Positions 42,010 through 53,495 of a DNA stretch of 64,000 nt are shown here, one piece after another. This DNA is from DATBLE01 sp963719325. Lineage in GTDB: Bacteria; Actinomycetota; Thermoleophilia; Gaiellales; Gaiellaceae. Under the pieces are notes generated by a model. The model was given only the letters and a program-made list of their open reading frames with translations. It had not been told where the DNA came from and did not search any database. The translations under genes were made by a program, and so were the position numbers. The DNA lies in contig CAVRBW010000003.1 of NCBI GenBank assembly GCA_963719325.1, positions 1-64,000 on the forward strand. The letters run 5' to 3'. Within the stretch, counting starts at the first letter, position 1, and the number at the start of each line of letters is the position of its first letter.

Positions 42010-42963
42010 TTAGATCCGCTCGGCGTAGACGAGCGCGAACCGATCGGTCATCCCTGCGACATACTCGACGATCTCGTCGGCGGAGTCGCCGCGGTCGATC
42101 AGGTGCGCGACGATCTTCGCGATCGTCGCATGCGCGCGCCGGTGTTCTGCCTGGGCGTGGTCCGCGAGGTAGACCCGCTCGAACATGAACTCGCGCAGGC
42201 GGAGCATCGCTCCGCCGATCTCCTCGCTCTGCCGGATGTCGCCTGCGACGGCGGAGGCCTCGACGAGATCGTGGACGAGCCGGTCGATCCGCGCCGCCCC
42301 AGTCGGCCCGAGCAGGTCGATCTCGCCGCGGGGTAGGTCGATCTCGCGCAGAAGCCCGTACCGGAGCGCATCGTCGATGTCGTGGTTGATGTACGCGACG
42401 CGGTCGACAAGACGGACGATCCTCCCTTCGAGCGTCTCGGGCTCGACGGGGCCTGTGTGCGTGAGGATCCCTGCACAGACCTCGGCGGTGAGGTTGAGGG
42501 AGCGAGCGATCCTGTACGACTGCTCGTGGTGGCGGAATCCGCGGTCGAAGCGCCCCCGGAGGGCCTGATCGAGCGCGTCTTCTCCCGCGTGGCCGAACGG
42601 CGTGTGGCCCAGGTCGTGGCCGAGCCCGATCGCCTCGGTCAGATCCTCGTTCAACCGGAGGGCGCGTGCGACGACCCGTGAGATCGCGGTCGTCTCGAGG
42701 GTGTGCGTCATCCGGGTGCGGTAGTGGTCGCCCTGCGGATCGATGAACACCTGCGTCTTCCCCTTCAGCCGCCGGAACGGCTTCGAGTGCACGATCCGGT
42801 CTCGGTCACGTTGGAACGGCGTGCGCACACCGCATGCTTCCTCGTCCTGCTCGCGGCCGCGCGTCTCGTAGGACCGCACAGCGAGCGGGGATAGCCACGA
42901 TTCCTCGTGCTCGCGCACAAGCGCCGCGAAGGTGTCGGCAACTCTCCCGGCGAGCTCGGGCAT
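42010..42963 (-). CDS. dgt: Deoxyguanosinetriphosphate triphosphohydrolase-like HD protein
   Basis: 317 residues. RTPFQRDRDRIVHSKPFRRL, KTQVFIDPQGDHYRTRMTHT, and the HD motif EAIGLGHDLGHTPFGHAGED are diagnostic of the dGTPase family, which hydrolyses dNTPs to nucleosides and triphosphate. The dgt-dnaG order is common in actinobacteria. ATG 42963 has both GGAAG and a TAGTCT hexamer upstream. Confidence 0.93.
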   Translation of the reverse strand: MPELAGRVADTFAALVREHEESWLSPLAVRSYETRGREQDEEACGVRTPFQRDRDRIVHSKPFRRLKGKTQVFIDPQGDHYRTRMTHTLETTAISRVVARALRLNEDLTEAIGLGHDLGHTPFGHAGEDALDQALRGRFDRGFRHHEQSYRIARSLNLTAEVCAGILTHTGPVEPETLEGRIVRLVDRVAYINHDIDDALRYGLLREIDLPRGEIDLLGPTGAARIDRLVHDLVEASAVAGDIRQSEEIGGAMLRLREFMFERVYLADHAQAEHRRAHATIAKIVAHLIDRGDSADEIVEYVAGMTDRFALVYAERI

Positions 42964-43209
42964 CGTCTTCCAGACTAGTCGGTACAGCGGCGCGAACGGC
43001 GTCGCTGAAGCTGCCCGAACGCACCCCGGCCCCGCACCCCCACCCTCATTGGGTGGGGAGCCGTCCCGCCGCCCTCGCCGGCGACACTACCGGGGATCAC
43101 GTGTCCTCTGTGTGCCGATGCTGCGCCGACTTTTCCCACGCCCGGATGACACGCTGCATCGCGTCGCGACGAATCGCCTTGACGCAGCTCGCGTAGCCCA
43201 GCCCAGGCG
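42964..43209. other. dgt-SDR intergenic region with hairpin
   Basis: No gene is supported. CCCCACCC (43038-43045) and GGGTGGGG (43051-43058) form an 8-bp stem that can terminate the SDR transcript coming from 43210. The rest shows nothing recognisable. Confidence 0.5.
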
Positions 43210-43962
43210 TCAGAGGATGATCGGAACCGTACCTCCATCGGCGCTCCAGGCCGCACCCGTCACGTACGAGGCGCGCTCGGAGCAGAGGAAGACGATCACG
43301 GCTGCGATCTCCTCCGGCTGTGCCAGTCGGCCGAGCGGCCGCCCGGCGCCGACCTTTGCGAGCACCTCGTCGCGTGCCCCTTGCTGGTCCGCGAGCCCAC
43401 CCTCGGCGAGCCAGGCATCGGTCGCGGTCGGCCCCGGTGTGACTGCGTTGCAGCGAATCCCGTCCTTCGCGTAGAGGTCGGCGACAAGCCGAGACAGGGA
43501 GAGGACAGCCGCCTTCATCACGGAGTAGTGCGGCATCCCCGTCGACGGGCGCTTGCCGGCGGTCGAGGAGACGTTGACGATCGTGCCGCCCCCAGCGTTC
43601 CGGAACAGCGGCAGTGCTGCGCGGATGGCGCGGATGTAGCTCATCACGTTGAGCTGCCAGTACTCCTCCCACTCTTCGTCCGGAACCTCTTCGAAGCGCG
43701 CCTGGCGCGCGATGCCGACGTTGTTGACGAGGCAGTCGAGCCTCCCGAGCCCCCCGGCGACGCTCTCGACCAGCCGCTGCGGCTCGTCCGGCCTGCTGAG
43801 GTCGACGCGCACGTGCATCGCCTCGCCGACGCCGGGCGCCTCGCCGCGCCCCGAGGTGACCACACGCGCACCCTCTGCGGCGAGCAGGCGGGCCGTCTCC
43901 AGCCCGATGCCGCGAGTCGAGCCGGCGACCACGCAGACGCGGTCCTGCAAGCCAAGATCCAT
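43210..43962 (-). CDS. Short-chain dehydrogenase/reductase
   Basis: 250 residues. Cofactor motif VVAGSTRGIGLETA, DLSRPDEPQRL, NNVGIA, IVNVSSTAGKRP with catalytic Ser, YSVMK with catalytic Tyr and Lys, and PGPTATDAW. Classical NAD(P)-dependent SDR; substrate unknown. It diverges from the phosphatase gene with a 20-bp spacer. Confidence 0.93.
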   Translation of the reverse strand: MDLGLQDRVCVVAGSTRGIGLETARLLAAEGARVVTSGRGEAPGVGEAMHVRVDLSRPDEPQRLVESVAGGLGRLDCLVNNVGIARQARFEEVPDEEWEEYWQLNVMSYIRAIRAALPLFRNAGGGTIVNVSSTAGKRPSTGMPHYSVMKAAVLSLSRLVADLYAKDGIRCNAVTPGPTATDAWLAEGGLADQQGARDEVLAKVGAGRPLGRLAQPEEIAAVIVFLCSERASYVTGAAWSADGGTVPIIL

Positions 43963-43970
43963 GACGCCGC

Positions 43971-43977
43971 TAGCCTA
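43971..43977. promoter_or_regulatory. Shared divergent -10-like element
   Basis: Plus strand TAGCCT (43971-43976) ends 6 nt before ATG 43983. Minus strand TAGGCT (43977-43972) ends 9 nt before ATG 43962. Only 20 bp separate the two start codons. Confidence 0.55.
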
Positions 43978-43982
43978 GCGTC

Positions 43983-44522
43983 ATGACCACGATCCTCCTG
44001 GTCAGGCACGGCGAGACCGACTGGAACGTCGAGCGCCGCGTGCAGGGTCACTCGGACACGCCGCTGAACGACCGGGGACGCGAGCAAGCACGAGTTCTCG
44101 CAGACGAGCTCGAGACGGAGCCGATCGACGCGGTCTACTCGAGCGATCTGCTTCGTGCGCATGAAACCGCTCGGATCGTTGCCCAGGATCGAGGCCTCGG
44201 CGTCACGGCGATCCGTGACCTTCGCGAGCGCCATTTCGGGACCTGGGAGGGCCTGACCGACGACGAGATCTTTGCCCGCTTTCCTGACGCAACGAACAGC
44301 TCGTGGGGTGACGGGGAGACCCGTGAGCAGATGGCCAGCCGGGTGTTCGACGCGTTGGTACGCATCGCGGAGTCTCATCCCGGCGGCATGGTGTTGGTCG
44401 TCTCGCACGGGGGGCCGTTGCGCGCCGTGTTGACGCACTGCGGCGTCGACGGAGTGGGTCGAATCGACAACTGCCATGTCGTCCGGATCGGGATCGACGG
44501 TCGTGTGATTCGCTCGGAGTAG
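43983..44522 (+). CDS. Histidine phosphatase (phosphoglycerate-mutase-like) family protein
   Basis: 179 residues. LLVRHGETDWNVERRVQGHS with catalytic His, LNDRGREQARVLAD, VYSSDLLRAHETARIVA, LRERHFGTWEGLT and VVSHGGPLRAVL with the second His. Broad-specificity phosphatase of the branch-2/cobC-like type; substrate unknown. Confidence 0.93.
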   Translation: MTTILLVRHGETDWNVERRVQGHSDTPLNDRGREQARVLADELETEPIDAVYSSDLLRAHETARIVAQDRGLGVTAIRDLRERHFGTWEGLTDDEIFARFPDATNSSWGDGETREQMASRVFDALVRIAESHPGGMVLVVSHGGPLRAVLTHCGVDGVGRIDNCHVVRIGIDGRVIRSE

Positions 44523-44532
44523 ACTGGTCACG

Positions 44533-44781
44533 ATGGAGGACTACACGGGCAAGTACAAGGGTGAGCAGGTCGAGGTGGCGCTGATGAACGGCGACTACCA
44601 GGACGGCGTGCTCACCGCCTACTGCGCGATCGACGACGTCGCGCACGTCGAGCTGAACGGGCACATCCTGATCCCGCTGCAGAACGTAGCCTCCCTCCAC
44701 TGCTCGAGCCGCTGCGATGCACCGGAGCCGGATTGGCCGCCGCGCGGGCTCGCTGAGGACGAGCGCGACGACGAGGGATAA
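44533..44781 (+). CDS. 82-residue protein with Sm/Hfq-like sequence pattern
   Basis: Starts ATG 44533, 11 nt after the phosphatase. The first ~55 residues read YTGKYKGEQVEVALMNGDYQ, DGVLTAYCAIDDVAHVEL, and HILIPLQNVASLHC. The spacing of a V-x-V-x-L-x-N-G turn, a G-x-L strand, and a terminal I-x(4-6)-V-x-S-(L/I) strand is reminiscent of an Sm-type five-stranded barrel. The tail is acidic and proline-rich. No direct homology is claimed. Its stop overlaps the M48 gene start (TAATG), so the two are coupled. Confidence 0.65.
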   Translation: MEDYTGKYKGEQVEVALMNGDYQDGVLTAYCAIDDVAHVELNGHILIPLQNVASLHCSSRCDAPEPDWPPRGLAEDERDDEG

Positions 44782-45623
44782 TGCGGGCCGCCTGGCCGGC
44801 GATCCGCAACGTCTCGAAGGCGTGGGCGTTACTGCTGGGTCTGTGCGCCGGCCTCGGGGCGCTGGGCTGGTGGCTGGGCGGCTATCGGGTCGCATCGGTC
44901 TTCGTCTTCTGCGGCTTGCTGCTCGGAGTGGGCGCGTACTGGTATGCCGACCGGATGGCGATGGGGATGGTCGGGGCCCGGGAGCTGCTTCCCGGTGAGG
45001 CGCCGGCGCTCCACTCGCTGGTCGAGCGCCTCGCGCTGCGGGCACGCGTGGTCAAGCCGCGGCTGTACCTGATCTCGGACGGCTTCCCGCAGGCGCTTTC
45101 GGCGGGTCGCGGCGCGACGAGCTCCGCACTGGCCGTCAGCAGCGGCCTGCTCGGACTGACGGCTCCGGCCGAGATCGAGGGCGTCGTCGCCCACGAGATT
45201 GCGCACATCCGTCATCGGGACGTCCTGGTCCAGACGACGGCCGTCGTGCTGGGCACCTCGCTCGTCGAGCTCTCCCGCGTCGGCGGCTGGATGTCGCGCG
45301 CGCTTCTCTACGTGCTCGGCCCCGTGGCTGCGTCGTGCGTCCACCTGCTGGTCTCGCCGCGCCGTGAGTTCGAGGCCGACCGGCTCGCCGCCGAGCTCTG
45401 CGAATCGCCGCACGGCCTCGCCGACGCCCTGATCCGCCTCGAGCAGGCGAGCGAGCTCGTTGAGTTTCGGGGGAGTCCCGCGACCGAGCCTCTGTACACG
45501 ATCAATCCGTTCATCGAGCAAGGGCTCGCAGGGCTGTTCGTCACGCATCCTCCGGTTGCGGAGCGGGTTCGCAGGCTCAGGGATCTCGACCCGGAGTGGC
45601 GCGCGAGGCTCCGCGCCGCCTAG
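44781..45623 (+). CDS. M48 family membrane metallopeptidase (HtpX-like)
   Basis: 280 residues. Two N-terminal membrane helices, LYLISDGFPQALSAGRG, zinc motif VVAHEIAHIRHRDV, another membrane pair, and the third ligand in SPRREFEADRLAAEL. The C-terminal THPPVAERVRRL is typical of HtpX. Likely degrades damaged membrane proteins. Co-translated with the upstream small protein. Unlike the M48 gene at 11932, this one is intact. Confidence 0.92.
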   Translation: MRAAWPAIRNVSKAWALLLGLCAGLGALGWWLGGYRVASVFVFCGLLLGVGAYWYADRMAMGMVGARELLPGEAPALHSLVERLALRARVVKPRLYLISDGFPQALSAGRGATSSALAVSSGLLGLTAPAEIEGVVAHEIAHIRHRDVLVQTTAVVLGTSLVELSRVGGWMSRALLYVLGPVAASCVHLLVSPRREFEADRLAAELCESPHGLADALIRLEQASELVEFRGSPATEPLYTINPFIEQGLAGLFVTHPPVAERVRRLRDLDPEWRARLRAA

Positions 45624-46147
45624 CGGAGCTCGAAGAGGACTGCCTCGCTCGTCCCGTCGCGAAAGGACGGGTGATCTCGTGTGATGCCGATTCGCCGGAA
45701 CCCTGCCCGCTCTGCGACGCGCTGGGAAGCGACGTTGAGCGGGTGAGTCGTCAGGCGGAGGGCACGGATGCCGTGCGTCCCGCGCGCCCAGTCGACCACG
45801 ACGCGGACGGCACGCGTCATCACACCGCGGCCGCGGGCGTGAGAGGCGAGCCAGTATCCGACGGTTCCCTCCTCGACGAGCCTTACGGTCACGACACCGA
45901 GGAACTCGTCGTGCTCTTCGTCGAGGATCGCGAACGTTCTTTCGGGCGTCGTTTGCCAGGACCTCGAGACGGCGTCGAGCCAAGCTCGGGCATCGTCCCT
46001 GCGATAGGGGCTCGGCACAAACGGAATGAAGCGCGAGATCTCGGGATCGCCGCAGGCTGCGACGACGGCCGCGAGGTCCTCTTCGGCCGGCGGCCGTAGC
46101 AAGAGCTCGCCGTCACGCAGCTCCACAGGCGCATTCCGGGCCTCCAC
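45620..46147 (-). CDS. GNAT-family N-acetyltransferase (RimJ/RimL-like)
   Basis: 175 residues. LRPPAEEDLAAVVAACGDPE, FLGVVTVRLVEEGTVGYWLA, the acetyl-CoA loop HARGRGVMTRAVRVVVDWA, and LTTHPLNVASQRVAERAGFR are standard for ribosomal-protein-type GNATs. The acceptor is unknown. Ends 4 bp into the convergent M48 gene. Confidence 0.9.
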   Translation of the reverse strand: MEARNAPVELRDGELLLRPPAEEDLAAVVAACGDPEISRFIPFVPSPYRRDDARAWLDAVSRSWQTTPERTFAILDEEHDEFLGVVTVRLVEEGTVGYWLASHARGRGVMTRAVRVVVDWARGTHGIRALRLTTHPLNVASQRVAERAGFRRIGITRDHPSFRDGTSEAVLFELR

Positions 46148-46174
46148 GGCTCGATCCTACGTCGAAAACAAAAG

Positions 46175-46202
46175 CGGCCGGAAGTCGCGAGACTTCCGGC
46201 CG
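46175..46202 (-). terminator. Rho-independent terminator of the rRNA operon
   Basis: CGGCCGGAAGTC (46175-46186), GCGA, GACTTCCGGCCG (46191-46202), a 12-bp perfect stem. Read on the minus strand it is followed by CTTTTGTTTT, the U-rich tract expected of an intrinsic terminator just after 5S. Confidence 0.9.
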
Positions 46203-46210
46203 ACTGATAA

Positions 46211-46326
<116 letters not shown>

Positions 46327-46349
46327 AAGTTGTGAGGTGTGTGCACACA

Positions 46350-46370
46350 CACCTTCAAAGCTCCATAGCG
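46350..46370. repeat. 23S processing stem, 3' arm
   Basis: On the minus strand CGCTATGGAGCTTTGAAGGT here pairs with ACCTTGAAAACTCCATAGCG at about 50156-50176, with about two mismatches over 21 bp. The pair brackets 23S and is the expected RNase III-type processing stem. Confidence 0.75.
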
Positions 46371-46513
46371 ACAAAACGGTGTTCTAAATCAAGACCTCGG
46401 GCAATTAGTACGGGTCCGCTGAACGCATTGCTGCGCGTACACGTCCCGCCTATCAACGTGGTGGTCTCCCACGGCCCTTACTCCTTCTAGAGGATGGGAA
46501 GCCTCATCTCGAG

Positions 46514-46550
<37 letters not shown>

Positions 46551-46666
46551 ATCCGGACGTGGCTAATCAGCAGCGCCGTTGGCACGACGACTGATACACC
46601 AGCGGTCCGTTCGTCTCGGTCCTCTCGTACTAGAGACGACTCCTCTCAAGCTTCCAGCGCCCATGG

Positions 46667-46751
<85 letters not shown>

Positions 46752-46755
46752 ACTC

Positions 46756-46796
<41 letters not shown>

Positions 46797-46823
46797 CTTC
46801 CGTCGATGTGGACTCTTGGGAAG

Positions 46824-46866
<43 letters not shown>

Positions 46867-47015
46867 CGGCACTTCCACTCGTTACCGCCGGATCACTAAG
46901 GCCGACTTTCGTCCCTGCTCGACATGTCTGTCTCGCAGTCAAGCTCCCTTATGCCTTTGCACTCTACGCACGATTTCCAACCGTGCTGAGGGAACCTTTG
47001 CGCGCCTCCGTTACA

Positions 47016-47053
<38 letters not shown>

Positions 47054-47202
47054 ACACTGTTCCCGACCCGGATCACGGAATCGGGTTAGAAGCCCAGAAC
47101 ACGAAGGGTGGTATCCCAAGGTTGGCTCCACGAGAGCTAGCGCTCCCGCTTCACAGCCTCCCACCTATCCTGGACGACGAATCCCAAACTCCAATGTCAA
47201 GC

Positions 47203-47233
<31 letters not shown>

Positions 47234-47333
47234 AACCACGGGTACTCGGCATCTTCACCGAGACTACAGTTTCACCGGATCCCTCGAAGAGACAGCGCCC
47301 AAGTCGTTGCGCCATTCGTGCAGGTCGGAACTT

Positions 47334-48128
<795 letters not shown>

Positions 48129-49559
48129 GGTTATAGTTACCGCCGCCGTTTACCGGGGCTTGGCTTCAAAGCTTCGCCCGAAGGCTAACCTCTCCGCTTG
48201 ACCTTCCGGCACCGGGCAGGCGTCAGCCCCTATACGTCGTCTTTCGACTTCGCAGAGACCTGTGTTTTTGGTAAACAGTCGCTTGGGCCGTTTCACTGCG
48301 GCCCCCTCGAGCTTGGCCCGCGAAGGGCTTTCACTCTACCGGGGCGCCCCTTCTCCCGAAGTTACGGGGCCATTTTGCCGAGTTCCTTTTCGAGGGTTCT
48401 TCCGATCGCCTTGGTATTCTCTACCTGCCCACCTGTGTCGGTTTTGGTACGGGCACGCGCCACCTCCCTAGACGCTTTTCTAGGAGGCATGGCTTTTGGG
48501 ACTTCGCACCTCACGGCGCTCGGCATCCCGTCTCAGACTTGCCCGGCGGATTTACCTACCGGACGTCCTACGCGGTTACCCCGGGACGACCATCGCCCGG
48601 GATCCCATAGCCTACCCCGTCCCGCCATCGGTGATAGCGGTGGCTACGTGGTACAGGAATATCAACCTGTTGTCCATCGCCTACGCCTGTCGGCCTCGGC
48701 TTAGGTCCCGACTAACCCTGAGCAGATTAGCTTTACTCAGGAACCCTTGGGCATTCGGCGGAGGAGTTTCTCACTCCTCTTTCGTTACTCGTGCCAGCAT
48801 TCTCACTTCCCAGGCCTCCACAGCTGGCTTACGCCGCCGCTTCGCCGGCCAGGGAACGCTCCCCTACCACTCGAGCAAGCTCGAGTCCGTGGCTTCGGTT
48901 CCTTGCTTGAGCCCCGTTACATTGTCCGCGCCCGACCACTTGACCAGTGAGCTGTTACGCACTCTTTGAATGGTGGCTGCTTCTAAGCCAACATCCTGGT
49001 TGTCTCTGCAATCGGACATCGTTTCCCACTTAGCAAGGAATTAGGGACCTTAGCCGACGGTCTGGGCTGTTTCCCTTTTGAGCACGAAGCTTATCCCCCG
49101 CACTCTGACTGCCGTGCTCTGGACTACCGGCATTCGGAGTTTGCCTGAGTTCGGTAAGCTGGTAGGCCCCCTAGCCCAAACAGTGCTCTACAACCGGTAG
49201 TGAACGCACGACGCTATACCTAAATATATTTCGGGGAGAACCAGATATCTCTGAGTTTGATTAGCCTTTCACTCCGACCCACAGGTCATCCCCGCCGTTT
49301 TCAACCGACGTGGGTTCGGTCCTCCACGGGGTCTTACCCCCGCTTCAACCTGCCCATGGGTAGATCACTCAGTTTCGGGTCTACCTCCGACGACTAGTGC
49401 GCCCTATTCGGACTCGCTTTCGCTACGGCTCCGTTTCCTTAACCTTGCCGTCGAAGAGTAACTCGCTGGCTCATTATGCAAAAGGCACGCCGTCACAGCA
49501 CGAAGCTGCTCCGACCGCTTGTAAGCACACGGTTTCAGGTACTATTTCACTCCCCTTCC

Positions 49560-49607
<48 letters not shown>

Positions 49608-50133
49608 CAAGGAGTACTTAGCCTTGCGGGGTGGTCCCCGCGGGTTCCGACCGGGTTTCCCGTGCCCGGCCGTACTCAGGAACCTGTCAAGGAAGTCCGC
49701 GCGTTTTCGTCTACAGGACTATTACCCGCTGTGGTGCGACTTTCCATTCGCTTCGACTAACGCGCGGATTTGTAACTTCCCGACCCGCCGGCAGACGGAT
49801 CAAGACAGGCCCTACAACACCCCAACGACAACGACTGCCGTCTATCACGTCGTCAGGGTTTGGGCTCTTCCCCTTTCGCTCGCCACTACTCAGGGACTCG
49901 AGGTTTCTTTCCTTTCCTCCGGTTACTAAGATGTTTCAGTTCACCGGCTTGCCGCCGCCTGCCCTATGTATTCAGGCAGGGGCACACGCGCATTACCACG
50001 TGTGGGTTTCCCCATTCGGAGATCCCGGGATCAAAGGTTGGTCAGCACCTCCCCCAGGCTTATCGCAGCCGCCCACGTCCTTCTTCGGCTCTTGGCGCCA
50101 AGGCATCCACCGTGTGCCCTTCATCTCTTGATC

Positions 50134-50431
50134 GTGAAGAACACCGTACATTTGCCGCTATGGAGTTTTCAAGGTGCGCGTGGATCGAGAGATCGAACAG
50201 TCTCCCGGTCTCTCAAAACTCAGCAGCGTGCGGCGCAGGCCGGCTTGCATCCGCGTGAGCGGCTGCGTACCGACTAGCACCGTCGAGGTCGACGTTTCTT
50301 CTAGGCGAGCTCTGATCTTGGACGGCTCGAGAGCCATCTTTCGCCGCCTGACAGCAGCCCCGAAGGGCATACCACGGAGGGCGGCAAACAAACAGAGCGC
50401 CTACCGGAGTAAGAGCTCCGGCATTCCCTAG
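50134..50431 (-). other. 16S-23S internal transcribed spacer without tRNA
   Basis: About 300 nt with no tRNA-Ile or tRNA-Ala. It contains the 3' arm of the 16S processing stem (50207-50232) and the 5' arm of the 23S stem (about 50156-50176). Confidence 0.85.
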
Positions 50432-51980
<1,549 letters not shown>

Positions 51981-52122
51981 ATGGTTTCGCCTCACTGCCG
52001 GTAAGCCGACAGAGCGCGAATCTTCTCTTCGAGCTTGTGCTCAAAGTGTCTCCCACCCGAAGGTGGGCGACGGGTCTTGTTTCCCCGCGCGAACCGAGGT
52101 CCGCGAGAGGTCTCGACGTAAA

Positions 52123-52148
52123 CGCACGCTGCTGAGTTTTCAAAGACC
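52123..52148. repeat. 16S processing stem, 5' arm
   Basis: The minus-strand leader CTTTGAAAACTCAGCAGCGT here pairs with ACGCTGCTGAGTTTTGAGAG in the spacer (50207-50232); 24 of 26 positions match. The stem encloses 16S. The rRNA promoter must lie between 52148 and about 52300, but no clear -35/-10 pair can be fixed. Confidence 0.75.
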
Positions 52149-52173
52149 GAGTACCGCTCTCGGGGCGGACACG

Positions 52174-52201
52174 AAAAAGGCCTCCAACCGCACCGGAGGC
52201 C
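52174..52201 (-). terminator. Rho-independent terminator after tyrS
   Basis: Minus strand GGCCTCC, 9-nt loop, GGAGGCC (52201-52179), followed by TTTTT (52178-52174). It separates tyrS from the rRNA operon, or acts in the rRNA leader. Confidence 0.85.
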
Positions 52202-52310
52202 CCGACTCTCGCTACCTTCGACTTCCGTCTCGGTTGGCTCGGTTGGGAACTCCTGGTCGTGGGACTCTTTCGTGCCGCCCTTTCGGGCAGCCGCGGAATG
52301 ATAGCAACCC

Positions 52311-53453
52311 TCAGGTGGGTGTCAAGCGGACGAAGCGGCGCTTTCCGGCCTGAACAAGCGCATTTTCGAGATCTGAGCGGGGCAAATCGATGGTCGACAC
52401 CACCTCTCCGTCGACCTGTACGCCTCCCTGTGCGACCAGTCGCCGACCCTCGCTCGTGGAGATGCCGAACACCGCAGCCAGCACGGCGGGCAGGTGTACC
52501 GGATCGCCGTCCGGCAAGGGTGCCTCCGGCACGTCATCGGGCGCCTTCCCTTGCCGGACGACGCGGGTGAAGTGCGCCTCGGCCGCTCGCGCCGCCTCGG
52601 GGCCGTGCGAGCGCCCAACGACGAAGCGCGCGAGCGCCAGCTTCGCCTCGAGCGGATCCCCGCTCGGCGCCGGCTCCTCCATCACCAGCTCGTACCACTG
52701 CGGCAGCTGGTCGTCGGAGATCCGCATCGTCCTTCCGAACTGCTCCTCCGGCGCCATCGCGAGCGGAACGTTGTTGCCGAGCGACGAGCTCATCTTCTCG
52801 CCGTCCCACGAGAGGAGCAGCGGCGTGGTGAGCGCCACCTGCGGTTCGAGGCCGTAGGCGGTCATCACGTCACGCCCGGCGAGCAGGTTGTACAGCTGAT
52901 CGGTGCCTCCCAGCTCGACGTCCGCCTCGACGGCGACCGAGTCGTACGCCTGCATCAGCGGGTACAGGAGCTCCGAGACCGAGATCGGCTCGCCGGCCCG
53001 GTAACGGTTGGCGAAGTCGTCCCGTTCGAGGATTCGCGCCACCGTGATCGTGCGGGCAAGCCGTACGACCTCCGCGTAGGTCAGCTTCGAGAGCCACTCG
53101 CCGTTGTAGCGCACCTCCGTGCGCTCAGCATCGAGGACGATCATCGCCTGCTCCATGTAGGTCTGGGCGTTCCGTTCGATCTCCTCGTCCGAGAGCACCG
53201 GGCGCTCCGCGGACCGGCCGGAGGGATCGCCGATCCTCGTCGTGTAGTCGCCGATGATCAGCACGCCGACGTGGCCCTCGTCCTGGAAAGCGCGCATCCG
53301 CTGGAGCGGAACCGCCCGGCCGACATGGATGTCAGGCGAGGTGACGTCGATTCCGAGCTTCACCCGGAGCGGCCGGCCGCGGTCGAGCTTTCGCTCGAGC
53401 TCCCCCCGAGGGAGGACGTCGACGGCGTTCCGGGTCAGCTCGGCGAGTCCCAC
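52311..53453 (-). CDS. tyrS: Tyrosyl-tRNA synthetase
   Basis: 380 residues from GTG 53453. KLGIDVTSPDIHVGRAVPLQ holds the HIGH-type motif (HVGR), IIGDYTTRIGDPSGRS, PLMQAYDSVAVEADVELGGT with the tyrosine-binding QAYDS, and GEKMSSSLGN as the KMSKS loop. The C-terminal ~60 residues form an S4 RNA-binding domain (SEGRRLVAQGGVQVDGEVV). TAGACT ends 6 nt before the GTG. Confidence 0.95.
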   Translation of the reverse strand: MGLAELTRNAVDVLPRGELERKLDRGRPLRVKLGIDVTSPDIHVGRAVPLQRMRAFQDEGHVGVLIIGDYTTRIGDPSGRSAERPVLSDEEIERNAQTYMEQAMIVLDAERTEVRYNGEWLSKLTYAEVVRLARTITVARILERDDFANRYRAGEPISVSELLYPLMQAYDSVAVEADVELGGTDQLYNLLAGRDVMTAYGLEPQVALTTPLLLSWDGEKMSSSLGNNVPLAMAPEEQFGRTMRISDDQLPQWYELVMEEPAPSGDPLEAKLALARFVVGRSHGPEAARAAEAHFTRVVRQGKAPDDVPEAPLPDGDPVHLPAVLAAVFGISTSEGRRLVAQGGVQVDGEVVSTIDLPRSDLENALVQAGKRRFVRLTPT

Positions 53454-53495
53454 AGAGCGAGTCTAGATTGGCGGCCGGGCTAGAATCGCCGGGTT

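Noticed and set aside
50134..50431. tRNA-Ile or tRNA-Ala in the 16S-23S spacer
   Set aside because: Neither anticodon arm nor T arm can be found; the spacer contains only processing stems.
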